From Rubrivivax sp. (GTDB lineage: Bacteria > Pseudomonadota > Gammaproteobacteria > Burkholderiales > Burkholderiaceae_C), in assembly GCA_027484825.1 (NCBI GenBank), contig JAIXSE010000035.1, forward strand, positions 62,001 to 126,000: 64,000 bases of DNA. The letters are read 5' to 3'. Below the pieces are notes generated by a model that saw only the letters and a program-made list of their open reading frames with translations, had not been told where the DNA came from and searched no databases. Within the stretch, counting starts at the first letter, position 1. Each line of letters begins with the position of its first letter. The position numbers and the translations under genes were made by a program. Of this stretch, positions 35,178-45,522 are shown in pieces.

Positions 35178-36007
35178 GCGGTTGCAGTGCCGGAACGCGA
35201 TGGGTTGGCCATCAGATAGGCCTGCAGCAGCAGGCTCAGCACCGGGCGGATGCGCGCCATGCAGGCCTCGTCCAGTTCATAGCCGGTGTAGCCCAGCTCC
35301 CGCTCCACCATGTAGCAGCGGTAGCACATCTCCAGTTGCACCACCTGCTGACCCAGCGTCGGACGGCCGTATTGACGGGTGATGTAGCCGCCCTTGAAAC
35401 GGCCGTCCACCACCCAGCTGAAATCCTGCTGGGCGTTCAGCACGATCTCCAGCGCATCCCGGGTGATCTTCTTGCAGGACTGACCTTCGACCGTTCCCAG
35501 GTTCAGGTCGGGGAGTTGCCCGTCGAACAACCAGGGCAGGCTGGAGCGGATGCTGTGGGCCTCGAACAGCAGCGCCTGGCCGTGTTCCTGCCGAAGCCGC
35601 TGCAGTTCTCCTTGCAGCGCCTGGTGGTAGGGCTGCCAGTAGGTCTCCAGCCGACGCTGCTTTTCTTCCGCGTCCGGGGCGCGGCCGTCCTTATAGAGCG
35701 GCTCGCCGGTGAAAAAACGCGTCGGGCACAGTTCGGTATTGGAGGCGCCCGGGTACATGGGCGTGTCCTCGGGCGGACGGTTCAGGTCGATGAGATAGCG
35801 CGAGTAGCGCGGAATCAGCAGGCCGGCTCCCAAGGCCTCGGCAATCGGGGCGTAGAGCCCCTCCAGATGCCAGTCCGTGTCCTCGCTGCCCAGGGCCCGC
35901 TCCACATAACGGTCCTGCTGGTCAGGCGGAATCTCGCGCCCCACATGCGGCATGCTGATCAACAGCGGGGTGCGGCCGGGCCGCAGTTCATACACCTCAT
36001 GCTTCAT
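35174..36007 (-). CDS. hutG: N-formylglutamate deformylase HutG
   Basis: Hydrolyses N-formylglutamate to glutamate and formate, the last step of the histidine pathway. The 277-residue protein shows family motifs LLISMPHVGREIP near the start, PRYSRYLIDLNRPPED, LFEAHSIRS and GYITRQYG. It sits eight bases downstream of hutI and overlaps hutF by four. Confidence 0.95.
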   Translation of the reverse strand: MKHEVYELRPGRTPLLISMPHVGREIPPDQQDRYVERALGSEDTDWHLEGLYAPIAEALGAGLLIPRYSRYLIDLNRPPEDTPMYPGASNTELCPTRFFTGEPLYKDGRAPDAEEKQRRLETYWQPYHQALQGELQRLRQEHGQALLFEAHSIRSSLPWLFDGQLPDLNLGTVEGQSCKKITRDALEIVLNAQQDFSWVVDGRFKGGYITRQYGRPTLGQQVVQLEMCYRCYMVERELGYTGYELDEACMARIRPVLSLLLQAYLMANPSRSGTATA

Positions 36008-36016
36008 GCTGTCTCC

Positions 36017-37252
36017 TCACACGGCGTGCCCGGCAGGCGCCGGCTCGTAGGCCCGTCCCTGCAGGACGGTGGCGCGCCGTGGGTTGCGTCCAAAGTAGTA
36101 GGCCAGCTCGCGCGGATGGTCCGCATCCCAGACACAGAAGTCGGCGCGCTGGCCGGCGACCAGTTGTCCGCGGTCCGGCAAGCCCAGGGCCCGGGCCGCA
36201 TGCACCGTCAGGCCGCGCAGGGCCTCTTCCGGCGTCATCCGGAAGAAGGTGCAGGCCATGTTCATCATCAGCAGCAGCGACAGGCCCGGTGAACTGCCGG
36301 GGTTGTGGTCGGTGGCCAGGGCGATCGGCACGCCCGCGCGACGCAGGGCGTCCACCGGGGGCAGTCGGGTCTCGCGCAGGAAATAGAACGCGCCGGGCAG
36401 CAGCACCGCCACCGTGCCGGCCGCCGCCATGGCCTGGATGCCGCTGTCGCTCAGATATTCGAGGTGGTCGCAGGACAGCGCCTGGAATTCGGCCGCCAGC
36501 GCGGCGCCACCCTGGTCGCTCAGTTGCTCCGCATGCAGCTTGACCGGCAGGCCCAGGCGACGGGCGGTCTCGAAGACGCGGCGTGTCTGGGCCGGACTGA
36601 AGGCGATGCGCTCGCAGAAGGCATCCACCGCATCGATCAGGCCCTCGGCCTGCAAGCGCGGCATCCAGTCGCAGACGGCGTCGATGTAGTCGTCCGGGCG
36701 GCCGTCAAATTCAGGCGGCAGCGCATGGGCGCCGAGATAGGTGGTGCGCACGGTCAGGCCCAGCGCGGAGAGGCTGCGCGCCACCCGCAGGCAGCGGGCC
36801 TCGTCGTCCAGCGACAGGCCATAGCCGGATTTCACTTCCAGCGTGGTCAGGCCTTCGTCCATCAGCACCCGGACGCGGGCGATGGCGGAGGCCCGCAGGC
36901 TGGCCTCGTCGGCGGCGCGAGTCGCGGCCACCGTTGAGCGGATGCCGCCGCCGGCGCGGGCGATGTCCTCATACGTGGCGCCCTGCAGGCGCATCTCGAA
37001 TTCGGCGGAACGGTCGCCCCCATAGACCAGATGGGTGTGGGGATCGATCAGACCCGGGGTCACCAGCGCGCCGTGCAGGTCCACCTCGCTGTTGATGCCG
37101 CTGTGCAAGGCCTGCGGCAGCTCGGCCAGCGGGCCGGCCCAGCGGATCTGGCCGCCCTCGGTCAACAGCGCACCGTCCGGCACCAGGCCCCAGCCTTGCG
37201 ACGGGGCCAGGGTGACGAGATGGCCACCGCGCCACAGCTGACGGCCGCTCAT
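36017..37252 (-). CDS. hutI: Imidazolonepropionase HutI
   Basis: Opens the imidazolone ring to give formimidoylglutamate, third step of the pathway. The 411-residue amidohydrolase has metal ligands in [22 protein letters not shown] and [12 protein letters not shown] chose the ATG at 37252 because it overlaps the hutD stop as ATGA, like the other joints of this operon; an ATG at 37273 would add seven residues. Confidence 0.94.
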   Translation of the reverse strand: MSGRQLWRGGHLVTLAPSQGWGLVPDGALLTEGGQIRWAGPLAELPQALHSGINSEVDLHGALVTPGLIDPHTHLVYGGDRSAEFEMRLQGATYEDIARAGGGIRSTVAATRAADEASLRASAIARVRVLMDEGLTTLEVKSGYGLSLDDEARCLRVARSLSALGLTVRTTYLGAHALPPEFDGRPDDYIDAVCDWMPRLQAEGLIDAVDAFCERIAFSPAQTRRVFETARRLGLPVKLHAEQLSDQGGAALAAEFQALSCDHLEYLSDSGIQAMAAAGTVAVLLPGAFYFLRETRLPPVDALRRAGVPIALATDHNPGSSPGLSLLLMMNMACTFFRMTPEEALRGLTVHAARALGLPDRGQLVAGQRADFCVWDADHPRELAYYFGRNPRRATVLQGRAYEPAPAGHAV

Positions 37253-37842
37253 TCGGCACTCCACAGCAGCCACCAGGCGGGCCCGTGGCTGTCGCCGTCG
37301 TCAAAGACGCAGCTCTGCGCCGCAGGGGCTTCGCACCAGGCCAGGGTGTGCGGGGCCACCGGCACCGCGCGTGCGCCGTGGATCAGCAAACCGCCGCGCT
37401 CGGTGAACAGGCCGAACCAGTCCACTTCATGCGGGATGACCGGCCGTTCGGCCGGCTGCACCCGGAAGCGCCCGGCGCCCCGACGGTGCATGGCATTGAA
37501 ATCGCGGGGGGGGCCCTGAATGAGGCGGCATGCCGGGGCGTCCTCGCCGGCGAACTGCACCAGACCGTCTCCGGGCCGTCGCGCCGCTCCCAGCAGTTCC
37601 ACGCCGGCCCCACTGAGTACGCCAAACCAGCGGTCCACGCCCGGGAAGGCCGAGAACGGCCCGTCGCGGTCGATGTCCGCCACGCTGATGCGGATTTTCC
37701 AGTCGGTCACCTGGGGCCAGGCCAGCAGCTCGCGGGTCTTCCCGCCACCGTTGCGCCAGGGCACCGGCGTCACATCCTCCGCGCAGATCCGCATCCAGCT
37801 CATTCCACCCTCCCCCACGCGGCTGTCACTCACGCCGGTCAT
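37249..37842 (-). CDS. hutD: HutD family protein
   Basis: HutD is a cupin-fold protein thought to limit the upper level of histidine utilisation in Pseudomonas. The 197-residue protein carries the family start [20 protein letters not shown] and [22 protein letters not shown]. The ATG at 37842 overlaps the hutC stop; a later in-frame ATG (MSWMRIC) is also possible. Genes of this arm run hutC-hutD-hutI-hutG-hutF with overlaps, so they are one operon. Confidence 0.92.
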   Translation of the reverse strand: MTGVSDSRVGEGGMSWMRICAEDVTPVPWRNGGGKTRELLAWPQVTDWKIRISVADIDRDGPFSAFPGVDRWFGVLSGAGVELLGAARRPGDGLVQFAGEDAPACRLIQGPPRDFNAMHRRGAGRFRVQPAERPVIPHEVDWFGLFTERGGLLIHGARAVPVAPHTLAWCEAPAAQSCVFDDGDSHGPAWWLLWSAE

Positions 37843-38555
37843 GCCTGAAAACTCCCCTGCAACATCCAGCGGCCCCCCGGATGCACCAGACGCACCACGG
37901 TCACCACCTGTCCCAGACTCAGCGTGCAGCGACGCACCACCAGGCAGGGCTCACCCCGCGGCATGCCCAGCAGCTTCGCCTCCAGCGGCGACGGCCGCTG
38001 CGCTTCGATCGTATAGCGGGCTTCGGACAGAGGCGCCACTTCCAGCAGGTAGTGGGTGGGCGTGACCTGGGTGAAGTCCTGGGCCCGGTAGTCCGGCGCG
38101 CAGGCCGGATTGACCAGACGGTCCTCGCATTGCACCGCCACCCCATTGTCGCGGTGCACGATGATGCTGTGGAACAGTCGTGCACCTGGTTTCAACTGGA
38201 ACTCGGCGGCCTGGGCCTCGGTCGCTTCCACATCCTCCAGCAGATGGACCTGCGCCTCGTGCTGATGGCCCCGCGCAGCAATCTCGTCGTGCACATCCCG
38301 CACCGTCAGGGTGGAGGCGATGCGGTGCAACTGGGCCACGAAGCTGCCCACGCCCTGCACCCGCTCCACCATGCCCTCCTGATGCAGTTCGCGCAAGGCG
38401 CGATTGACCGTCATGCGGCTCACACCGAAGGCTTCCGTCAATTCCGACTCGGACGGCAGGCGCTCGCCCGGCCGCCACCGGCCGCTGGCGATGCCTTCGC
38501 GCAGATGGGTCTTGACCTTGAGGTATTGGAACGCGGGACCGGAGGGGGCAACCAT
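37839..38555 (-). CDS. hutC: Histidine utilisation repressor HutC (GntR/UTRA)
   Basis: Represses hut genes and is released by urocanate. The 238-residue protein has a GntR winged helix (about 10-80, with RPGERLPSESELTEAFGVSRMTVNRAL split around the recognition helix) and a UTRA effector domain (about 95-238, with YLLEVAPLSEARYTIEA). Start chosen at MVAPSGPAF; an upstream frame to 38612 would overlap the operator. It is the first gene of the minus arm and faces hutU. Confidence 0.93.
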   Translation of the reverse strand: MVAPSGPAFQYLKVKTHLREGIASGRWRPGERLPSESELTEAFGVSRMTVNRALRELHQEGMVERVQGVGSFVAQLHRIASTLTVRDVHDEIAARGHQHEAQVHLLEDVEATEAQAAEFQLKPGARLFHSIIVHRDNGVAVQCEDRLVNPACAPDYRAQDFTQVTPTHYLLEVAPLSEARYTIEAQRPSPLEAKLLGMPRGEPCLVVRRCTLSLGQVVTVVRLVHPGGRWMLQGSFQA

Positions 38556-38578
38556 GGGCGCGCATCCTACTGGATGCA

Positions 38579-38596
38579 AGCTTGTATAGACAAGCT
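38579..38596. promoter_or_regulatory. HutC-type operator between hutC and hutU
   Basis: AGCTTGT-ATAG-ACAAGCT, seven-base perfect arms. It resembles the described HutC site with CTTGTA/TACAAG halves. It sits 24 bases before the hutC start and 61 before the hutU start, so one site can control both arms. Confidence 0.8.
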
Positions 38597-38656
38597 GATC
38601 CGGGGTCCACATAATCGCGCCCCATCGGCATCACCGAACGACTTCAGGAGACCCGC

Positions 38657-40339
38657 ATGAGCGCCCAGCCCCGCACCGTCCGCGCCCCCACCGGCACGCA
38701 GTTGCACTGCAAGAACTGGCTGATCGAGGCCGCCTACCGGATGCTGCAGAACAACCTGGATCCGGCCGTGGCCGAGAACCCGGACCAGCTGGTGGTGTAC
38801 GGCGGCATCGGCCGGGCGGCGCGCAACTGGGACTGCTTCGAGGCCATCCTCGGGACGCTGCGCACGCTGAACGAAGACGAAACGCTGCTGATCCAGTCCG
38901 GCAAGCCGGTGGGCGTGTTCCGCAGCCATGCGGACGCTCCCCGCGTCCTGCTGGCCAATTCCAACCTGGTGCCGGCCTGGGCCACCTGGGACCACTTCAA
39001 CGAGCTGGATCGCAAAGGCCTGATGATGTATGGGCAGATGACGGCCGGCTCCTGGATCTACATCGGGTCGCAAGGCATCGTGCAGGGCACCTACGAAACC
39101 TTTGCCGAGGCCGGCCGCCAGCACTATGGCGGCGACCTGTCCGGCCGCTGGGTGCTGACCGCGGGCCTGGGCGGCATGGGCGGTGCGCAGCCGCTGGCGG
39201 CCACCTTCGCGGGCGCCTCGTCGCTGACGGTGGAATGCCAGCAGTCCCGCATCGATTTCCGGCTCAAGACCCGCTATGTGGACGAACAGGCCAGCAGCCT
39301 GGATGACGCGCTGGCCCGCCTGCAGCGCTACACCGCTGAGAAAAAGGCCGTCTCCATCGCCCTGCTGGGCAATGCCGCGGAAGTGCTGCCGCAACTGGCC
39401 GCTCGGATCAAAGCCGGCACGGCCCTGCGACCGGACCTGGTGACCGACCAGACCTCCGCCCATGACCTGATCAACGGCTATCTGCCGGTGGGCTGGACGG
39501 TGCCGCAGTGGAAGGAAGCCGCCGCCGATCCGGCGCGCCACCCCGAGCTCCGCCAAGCGGCCGCCCAGGGCTGCGCCGCGCATGTGCAGGCCATGCTGGA
39601 CTTCCAGGCGATGGGCATTCCCACCGTCGACTACGGCAACAACATCCGGCAGGTGGCGCTGGACCAGGGTGTGAAGAACGCCTTCGATGTCCCCGGATTC
39701 GTGCCTGCCTACGTGCGTCCGCAGTTCTGCGAAGGCCGCGGCCCCTTCCGCTGGGTCGCCCTGTCCGGCGATCCCGAGGACATCTACAAGACCGACGCCA
39801 AGATCAAGGAACTCTTCCCCCACCACGCCGGCGTGCACCGCTGGCTGGACATGGCCCGCGAGCGCATCAGCTTCCAGGGCCTGCCGGCCCGCATCTGCTG
39901 GCTGGGGCTGGGAGAGCGGCACCTGGCGGGCCTGGCCTTCAACGAGATGGTGCGCAGCGGCGAGCTGAAGGCCCCCATCGTCATCGGCCGGGACCATCTG
40001 GACTCCGGCTCCGTGGCCAGCCCCAACCGCGAAACCGAACGCATGCAGGACGGCTCTGATGCGGTGTCCGACTGGCCGCTGCTCAATGCCCTGCTCAACA
40101 CCGCCGGTGGGGCGACCTGGGTGTCGCTGCATCACGGCGGCGGCGTGGGCATGGGGTATTCGCAGCACAGCGGGGTGGTGATCGTCTGCGACGGCACCGA
40201 CGCCGCCGCCCGGCGCATCGAGCGGGTGCTGTGGAACGACCCTGGCACCGGCGTCATGCGCCATGCCGATGCCGGGTATGAAAGCGCCCAGCGCTGCGCC
40301 CGCGAGCGGGGCCTGCAGCTGCCGATGCTGGACCGCTGA
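38657..40339 (+). CDS. hutU: Urocanate hydratase HutU
   Basis: Second step of histidine breakdown: urocanate plus water to imidazolonepropionate, using tightly bound NAD. The 560-residue protein has the expected length and motifs, including [34 protein letters not shown] (NAD binding) and [10 protein letters not shown]. Start codon follows AGGAG at a good distance. hutH follows 69 bases downstream. A very long antisense frame across this gene is a codon-bias shadow. Confidence 0.97.
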   Translation: MSAQPRTVRAPTGTQLHCKNWLIEAAYRMLQNNLDPAVAENPDQLVVYGGIGRAARNWDCFEAILGTLRTLNEDETLLIQSGKPVGVFRSHADAPRVLLANSNLVPAWATWDHFNELDRKGLMMYGQMTAGSWIYIGSQGIVQGTYETFAEAGRQHYGGDLSGRWVLTAGLGGMGGAQPLAATFAGASSLTVECQQSRIDFRLKTRYVDEQASSLDDALARLQRYTAEKKAVSIALLGNAAEVLPQLAARIKAGTALRPDLVTDQTSAHDLINGYLPVGWTVPQWKEAAADPARHPELRQAAAQGCAAHVQAMLDFQAMGIPTVDYGNNIRQVALDQGVKNAFDVPGFVPAYVRPQFCEGRGPFRWVALSGDPEDIYKTDAKIKELFPHHAGVHRWLDMARERISFQGLPARICWLGLGERHLAGLAFNEMVRSGELKAPIVIGRDHLDSGSVASPNRETERMQDGSDAVSDWPLLNALLNTAGGATWVSLHHGGGVGMGYSQHSGVVIVCDGTDAAARRIERVLWNDPGTGVMRHADAGYESAQRCARERGLQLPMLDR

Positions 40340-40408
40340 TCCGCCAGCCCTGTTGATCCCCTGAGCGTTTTGTCCGCCGCCGCGGCGGACCTCTGAATCC
40401 CTCACGCC

Positions 40409-41959
40409 ATGACGACCACCCTCGAACTCATCCCCGGCCAGTTGACGCTGGACCAACTGCGCCAGATCCGCAACGGCCAGGTGCACCTGAGCCTGCACAC
40501 CGACGCGCAGGCTGCCATCGCCCGCAGTGCAGCCGTTGTGCAGGCCGCAGCGGCTGGCGACGACCCGGTCTACGGCGTCAACACCGGCTTTGGCAAGCTG
40601 GCCTCCAAGCGCATCAACAAGGACGAACTGGCCGCCCTGCAGCGCAATCTGATCCGCTCGCATTGCGTCGGGGTCGGGGCGCCGCTGGCACCGCCGGTCG
40701 TGCGCCTGATGCTGGCCACCAAGGCGGCCTCGCTGGCGCGCGGCTTCTCCGGCGTGCGGGCGGCCGTGGTGCAGGCGCTGCTGGACGCCTTCAATGCGGG
40801 CCTGGTGCCCTATGTGCCGGCGCAAGGCTCGGTGGGCGCCTCGGGCGACCTGGCCCCGCTCTCCCACATGACGCTGGCGCTGATGGGCGAAGGCGAGATG
40901 CTGGTGGACGGCCAGCGTCGCCCGGCCCTGCCCGAGCTGCAGCGCGCCGGCATTGCGCCGCTGGTGCTGGAGGCCAAGGAAGGCCTGGCCCTGATCAACG
41001 GCACCCAGACCTCCACCGCACTGGCGCTGGAAGGCCTGCTGCGCTTCGAGACGGTCTATGCCAGCGCCATCGTCACCGGCGCCTTGAGCCTGGATGCGGC
41101 GCGCGGCAGTGACGGCCCGTTTGATCCCCGCATCCATGAGGTCCGCGGCCAGCCTGGCCAGATCGAAGCCGCAGCCGCTTATCGCGCCCTGCTGGCCGGC
41201 AGCGCCATCCGCCAGTCCCACCGGGACGGCGACGACCGCGTGCAGGACCCCTACTGCCTGCGCTGCCAGCCCCAGGTGATGGGCGCCTGCCTGGACCAGG
41301 CCCGGTATGTACGGGACGTGCTGCTGCGCGAAGCCAATGCGGTGACCGACAACCCGCTGGTCTTTGCCAGCGACGACGGCAGCAGCGCCATGATCAGCGG
41401 CGGCAACTTCCATGCGGAACCGGTGGCCCTGGCCGCGGATGCGCTGGCCTGCGCCATTGCGGAGGTCGGCGCCATTGCCGAGCGCCGCATCGCCATGCTG
41501 ATCGACACCGGCGTGTCCCGCCTGCCGCCCTTCCTGACGGCCAATGCCGGCCTGAATTCCGGCTTCATGATCGCCCACGTCACGGCCGCTGCCCTGGCCA
41601 GCGAGAACAAGTCGCTGGCCCACCCGGCCAGCGTCGACAGCCTGCCCACCAGCGCCAACCAGGAGGACCATGTCTCCATGGCCACCTTCGGCGCCCGTCG
41701 CCTGGGCCCGATGCTGGACAACACCGGGCACATCGTGGCGATCGAGCTGCTGGCGGCGGCGCAAGGCATCGAGTTCCTGCGCCCGCTGCGCAGCTCCGCC
41801 ACGCTGGAGTTGGTGCATGCGCTGCTGCGCCACCACTGCCCGCCCATGCCGGACGACCACTATCTCGCCCCTGACATCGAAAAAGCGGCGGCCATGGTCC
41901 AGGCGGGGGAACTGGCAACATTGCTGAATCAGAGAACTGCTATGGTGCTGCTGGACTGA
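40409..41959 (+). CDS. hutH: Histidine ammonia-lyase HutH
   Basis: First step of the pathway: removes ammonia from histidine to give urocanate. The 516-residue protein has the Ala144-Ser145-Gly146 triad that cyclises into the MIO electrophile, in [14 protein letters not shown], and the family motif [13 protein letters not shown]. Downstream, the esterase starts after 17 bases and could be read through. Confidence 0.97.
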   Translation: MTTTLELIPGQLTLDQLRQIRNGQVHLSLHTDAQAAIARSAAVVQAAAAGDDPVYGVNTGFGKLASKRINKDELAALQRNLIRSHCVGVGAPLAPPVVRLMLATKAASLARGFSGVRAAVVQALLDAFNAGLVPYVPAQGSVGASGDLAPLSHMTLALMGEGEMLVDGQRRPALPELQRAGIAPLVLEAKEGLALINGTQTSTALALEGLLRFETVYASAIVTGALSLDAARGSDGPFDPRIHEVRGQPGQIEAAAAYRALLAGSAIRQSHRDGDDRVQDPYCLRCQPQVMGACLDQARYVRDVLLREANAVTDNPLVFASDDGSSAMISGGNFHAEPVALAADALACAIAEVGAIAERRIAMLIDTGVSRLPPFLTANAGLNSGFMIAHVTAAALASENKSLAHPASVDSLPTSANQEDHVSMATFGARRLGPMLDNTGHIVAIELLAAAQGIEFLRPLRSSATLELVHALLRHHCPPMPDDHYLAPDIEKAAAMVQAGELATLLNQRTAMVLLD

Positions 41960-41976
41960 TCCCACCCCCTCGATCC

Positions 41977-43392
41977 ATGCCAGCCTTGCCGACCGCACTC
42001 CAGATCGCACGCCCGAACGCACGCGCTTCCCTGTTTCCTTCGCTGCCCCTGCGCCTGACCCAGGGCCTGTCCCTGGGCCGCGGCCTCATCCGCGCGGTGA
42101 TGGTCGGTCTGGCGCTGCTGGTGATGGCCTGGCTGGTGGCCAGCGGCGCGCAGGCGGCCACCCGGGTGAAGTTCGAGATCGACATGCGCGAGGAAATCAG
42201 CGCCGGCCGCTTTGATCCGAGCAAGGACCGGGTCGGCATCCGCGGCGGCGGCCCCTTGAGCTGGGACCGTCCCCTCTACGCCTATCCGGCCCCGTCCGCC
42301 AGCCGCGCAGCGGCCGACGGCAAGACCCCGGACGACGGCCTGTGGGTGGCGGAGCTGACGGTCGAGCGGCCGCCGATCAACGGCGCCCTGCTCTACAAGT
42401 TCCGCATCGAGCGACCCGACCAGGGCCAGAGTGACGGCTGGGAGCCCGGGCCCAACCGCAGCCTGGAACTGGTGGCCGACCGGGTGCTGGTGGCCCGTGC
42501 CTTCGGCGCTCCCGCCGCCCCCATCTCCATCAGCCGTGCCGGCCATATCGAGGCCTGGCTGCCGCTGGGCGATGACCGCATTTCTCCGCGCACGCTCCAG
42601 GTCTGGCTGCCGCCCGGTTATGAACAGCATCCCGACCAGCGCTACCCGGTGCTCTACCTGCACGACGGCCAGAACGTCTTTGATGCCGCCGCCGCCGGCG
42701 CCGAATGGGGGTTTGACGAAACCGCCCAGCGTCTGGTGGTGGACGGCGAGATCCAGCCCCTGATCATCGTGGCGGTCGCCAGCGGCCCCAACCGGACGGA
42801 CGACTACACCGCCACCCGCATCGACCGCGACGGCCTCCCGCAGGGCGGCAAGGCGGCGGACTATGCCCGCTACCTGATCCAGACGGTCAAGCCCGCCATC
42901 GACCAGCGCTACCGCACCCTGCCCGACCGCGGCCACACCGCCGTCGGTGGCTCGTCCCTGGGCGGCATCCTGAGCCTGTGGCTGGCGCTGCACCATGACG
43001 ATGTGTTTGGAGGCGCGCTGGTGGTGTCGCCGTCGCTGTGGTGGGACAAGGAATTCCCGCTGCGGGACCTGATCCGCACGCCGCTCTCCGGCGCCCCCCG
43101 GCCCAAGCTGTGGCTGGACATGGGCACCGAAGAAGGCGGCACGCTGATCAAGCAGCTGCGGGTGCTGCGCGGCACCCTGCTGAACCGGGGCTGGAACCGC
43201 AACGACCTGAACTATCTGGAGGCCGCCGGCGGCACCCATGACGAAACCAGCTGGGCGGCCCGGGTCGCCCCGATGCTGATCTTCCTGGATCGCACCGTGT
43301 GGCCGGGCAAAACGACGCCGCGCATGCCCAAGGGCTCGGACGACCCCTTCCCGCCGGACATGCCCCGCCTGCCGGAGCGGCACGGCAACTGA
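41977..43392 (+). CDS. Exported esterase, enterochelin esterase-like alpha/beta hydrolase
   Basis: Probable ester hydrolase in the envelope. The 471-residue protein has a long N-terminal region with one hydrophobic segment (about 38-56) ending SGAQAA, which may be a signal peptide after a late start. Residues about 60-190 form a beta-sandwich; about 200-450 an esterase domain with LHDGQNVFD, nucleophile motif GGSSLGG and a late histidine in GGTHDETSW. Substrate unknown; siderophore esterase is possible but no siderophore genes are near. It is convergent with the clsB-like gene, 11 bases apart. Confidence 0.85.
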   Translation: MPALPTALQIARPNARASLFPSLPLRLTQGLSLGRGLIRAVMVGLALLVMAWLVASGAQAATRVKFEIDMREEISAGRFDPSKDRVGIRGGGPLSWDRPLYAYPAPSASRAAADGKTPDDGLWVAELTVERPPINGALLYKFRIERPDQGQSDGWEPGPNRSLELVADRVLVARAFGAPAAPISISRAGHIEAWLPLGDDRISPRTLQVWLPPGYEQHPDQRYPVLYLHDGQNVFDAAAAGAEWGFDETAQRLVVDGEIQPLIIVAVASGPNRTDDYTATRIDRDGLPQGGKAADYARYLIQTVKPAIDQRYRTLPDRGHTAVGGSSLGGILSLWLALHHDDVFGGALVVSPSLWWDKEFPLRDLIRTPLSGAPRPKLWLDMGTEEGGTLIKQLRVLRGTLLNRGWNRNDLNYLEAAGGTHDETSWAARVAPMLIFLDRTVWPGKTTPRMPKGSDDPFPPDMPRLPERHGN

Positions 43393-43403
43393 CGCGCGGG
43401 CGG

Positions 43404-44678
43404 CTAGTAGCGCCCGGTGGCGCCGGCCACCCGCAGGTAGACATAGGCCACCCAGGCCACCAGCGCGCGGCGCAGCATGCCGCGCAAGCCCTTGCCGTCC
43501 GGCTGCTCCACCCGGCGTGACTGCGCAACGGCCGCATCAAAGGCCCGCACCACATCACCCGCGAAGCCTGCATCCTGGACCACCACATTGGCCTCCAGGT
43601 TCAGCAGCAAGGACAGCGGGTCGATGTTGCTGCTGCCCACCGTGGCCCAGTCGTTGTCCACCACGCAGACCTTGGCATGCAGGAAGGCGGGGGTGTATTC
43701 GAAGATCTGCACGCCGTGCCCCAGCAGCTCGTCGTACAGGGCGTGGGCGGCCAGGGCCGCAATCCGGTAGTCCACCTTGCCCTGCAGCAGCAGCCGCACC
43801 TGCACGCCGCGTTTGGCGGCGTCCTTGAGGGCACGGCGGAACCGGTGCCCCGGGTAGAAGTAGGGCGTGATCAGGTCGACCCGGGTGGTGGCGCCGCGGA
43901 TGGCATTCACATAGGCCCGCTCGATGGTGCGGCGCTGACGCAGGTTGTCCCGCAGCACAAAGGCCACCTGCATCGGCGCCAGCGTGCGCGGATCACTGAT
44001 GCGGTGGCTGGCCCGCGGCATACGCACCCTGCGCATCAGGCGGCGGGCCCGGCGCAGCGGCGCGGCACTGCGCACCATCGCCCGCAGCTCGTCGCCAAAA
44101 TCATGGCCCAGCCAGGCCCGGGTCCACACCGCCCGCACCGCCTGCTCCACTGGCCGGACGACCGGGCCACGCAGCGAGGCCGCGAAGTCCAGGCGCGGCG
44201 TTTCGGTGCGGCCGTGATGCAGATCGACCCGGTCCTCGATGATGTTGATGCCGCCCACAAACGCGACATCCCCGTCCACCACGCAGAGCTTCTGATGCAG
44301 ACGGCGCAGTTGCCCTGGATGCAGCCAGTTCCACCAGCGGTCGATCGGCCGGAACACCGCCAGCGCCACCGGCGCCTGCGCCAACTGCTCGCGCAGCCAG
44401 CTCAGGCTGGATTTGGAGCCGAAGCCGTCCACGACCACCCGCACCCGCACGCCGCGCAGGGCCGCGCGGCACAAGGCTGCAGCGGTCGCCAGACCGGCCT
44501 CGTCATCGTGAAAGATGTAGGTGGCCAACCAGACCTCGTGCCGGGCGCGGTCAATGGCCGCGATTTGCGCCGGAAAGAGCGCATCGCCCCCGCACAGCAG
44601 CTCCACGGCATTGCCGCCACTGAAGCTGGGCTGGGCGCTCAGGGTCCAGGGAAAGTGGGCGTCCTGTGGGCGTTTCAG
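43404..44678 (-). CDS. clsB: Phospholipase D family protein, cardiolipin synthase B-like
   Basis: Transfers phosphatidyl groups to make cardiolipin or related lipids. Two HKD motifs are intact: HQKLCVVDGDVAFVGGINI and HAKVCVVDNDWATVGSSNI. A GTG at 44606 gives 400 residues, but the frame continues upstream through LSAQPSFSGGNAVELLCGG, which looks conserved. I propose a CTG start at 44678, six bases after a perfect AAGGAG (44685-44690), giving 424 residues. No ATG or GTG is available for that extension. It is the third gene of nudB-EEP-clsB. Confidence 0.85.
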   Translation of the reverse strand: MKRPQDAHFPWTLSAQPSFSGGNAVELLCGGDALFPAQIAAIDRARHEVWLATYIFHDDEAGLATAAALCRAALRGVRVRVVVDGFGSKSSLSWLREQLAQAPVALAVFRPIDRWWNWLHPGQLRRLHQKLCVVDGDVAFVGGINIIEDRVDLHHGRTETPRLDFAASLRGPVVRPVEQAVRAVWTRAWLGHDFGDELRAMVRSAAPLRRARRLMRRVRMPRASHRISDPRTLAPMQVAFVLRDNLRQRRTIERAYVNAIRGATTRVDLITPYFYPGHRFRRALKDAAKRGVQVRLLLQGKVDYRIAALAAHALYDELLGHGVQIFEYTPAFLHAKVCVVDNDWATVGSSNIDPLSLLLNLEANVVVQDAGFAGDVVRAFDAAVAQSRRVEQPDGKGLRGMLRRALVAWVAYVYLRVAGATGRY

Positions 44679-44694
44679 GCAGCACTCCTTGGCA

Positions 44695-45522
44695 TCAGGT
44701 GTCCAGCACCAATTCAGCCAGCAGCGGTAGATGGTCCGACATGCGGGCCCAGCTCGGGCCGCGCGGCACTTTCATGTCGACGCAGCGCAGGCCGCGGACA
44801 TAGATGCGGTCCAGCGCAAACACCGGTACCCGCGAGGGGAAGGTGGGCAGACGGGCCCGGCCCGGCACCACGGCCCGCGCCAGACCGCCGTCCTTCATCG
44901 GACCGTCAAGGCGCTCGCCCCAGTCGTTGAAGTCGCCGGCGACGACCAGCGGAGCATCCGCCGGCACGTGGTCGTTGATGAACTGGGCCAGACGCTGGAC
45001 CTGGCGCACCCGGCTGCCATGGATCAGCCCCAGATGGGCCACCACCGCGTGCACCTCCCGCCCCTGCCAGCGCACCGGCACATGCAACAGGCCGCGCTGC
45101 TCGAAGCGGTGGTCGGAGACGTCATGGTGGCCGATATCGCCGATGGGATAGCGGGACAGCAGCGCATTGCCATGCTCGCCGTGGCGGGTGATGGCATTGG
45201 TGCGATAGGCCACCTCGTAGCCGTCCGGCGCCAGGAATTCCGCCTGGCCCTGCTCGGGCCAGCCGAACCAGGTGCGTTCGAACTGGCGCGCCTCGCGATG
45301 GTGGAACAGCCGCACTTCCTGCAGGAACACCAGGTCGGCATCCAGGGCCTGCACGCCCATGCCCAGGTTGTGGATCTCCAGCCGCTTGCTCGGCCCCACG
45401 CCGCGCACGCCCTTGTGGATGTTGTAGGTGGCCACCCGCAGTCGGTCGGCGCTCTGGGCGGGGCTGGTGTCGGTGGTGGCGGAATTGCTGACCGCCGCAT
45501 GCCGGGGCGACGGGCGGGTCAT
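44695..45522 (-). CDS. Endonuclease/exonuclease/phosphatase family protein
   Basis: An EEP-fold phosphodiesterase commonly placed between nudB and clsB in Burkholderiales; role probably in lipid or nucleic acid turnover. The 275-residue protein has the fold's catalytic motifs: ATYNIHKG, FLQEVR, VVAGDFNDW and SDHLPLLAE. Start chosen as the ATG at 45522 overlapping the nudB stop (ATGA). The 25 residues before the domain are Ser/Thr-rich and disordered. Confidence 0.9.
   Translation of the reverse strand: MTRPSPRHAAVSNSATTDTSPAQSADRLRVATYNIHKGVRGVGPSKRLEIHNLGMGVQALDADLVFLQEVRLFHHREARQFERTWFGWPEQGQAEFLAPDGYEVAYRTNAITRHGEHGNALLSRYPIGDIGHHDVSDHRFEQRGLLHVPVRWQGREVHAVVAHLGLIHGSRVRQVQRLAQFINDHVPADAPLVVAGDFNDWGERLDGPMKDGGLARAVVPGRARLPTFPSRVPVFALDRIYVRGLRCVDMKVPRGPSWARMSDHLPLLAELVLDT

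Noticed and set aside
38567-42022. A 1151-codon open frame on the minus strand opposite hutU and hutH
   Set aside because: Composition and the certain hutU/hutH genes show it is a codon-bias shadow; its protein is His/Gln/Arg/Gly-rich without domains.
43404-44606. GTG at 44606 as clsB start
   Set aside because: Not excluded, but it removes apparently conserved residues and has no ribosome site, so the CTG at 44678 is preferred.
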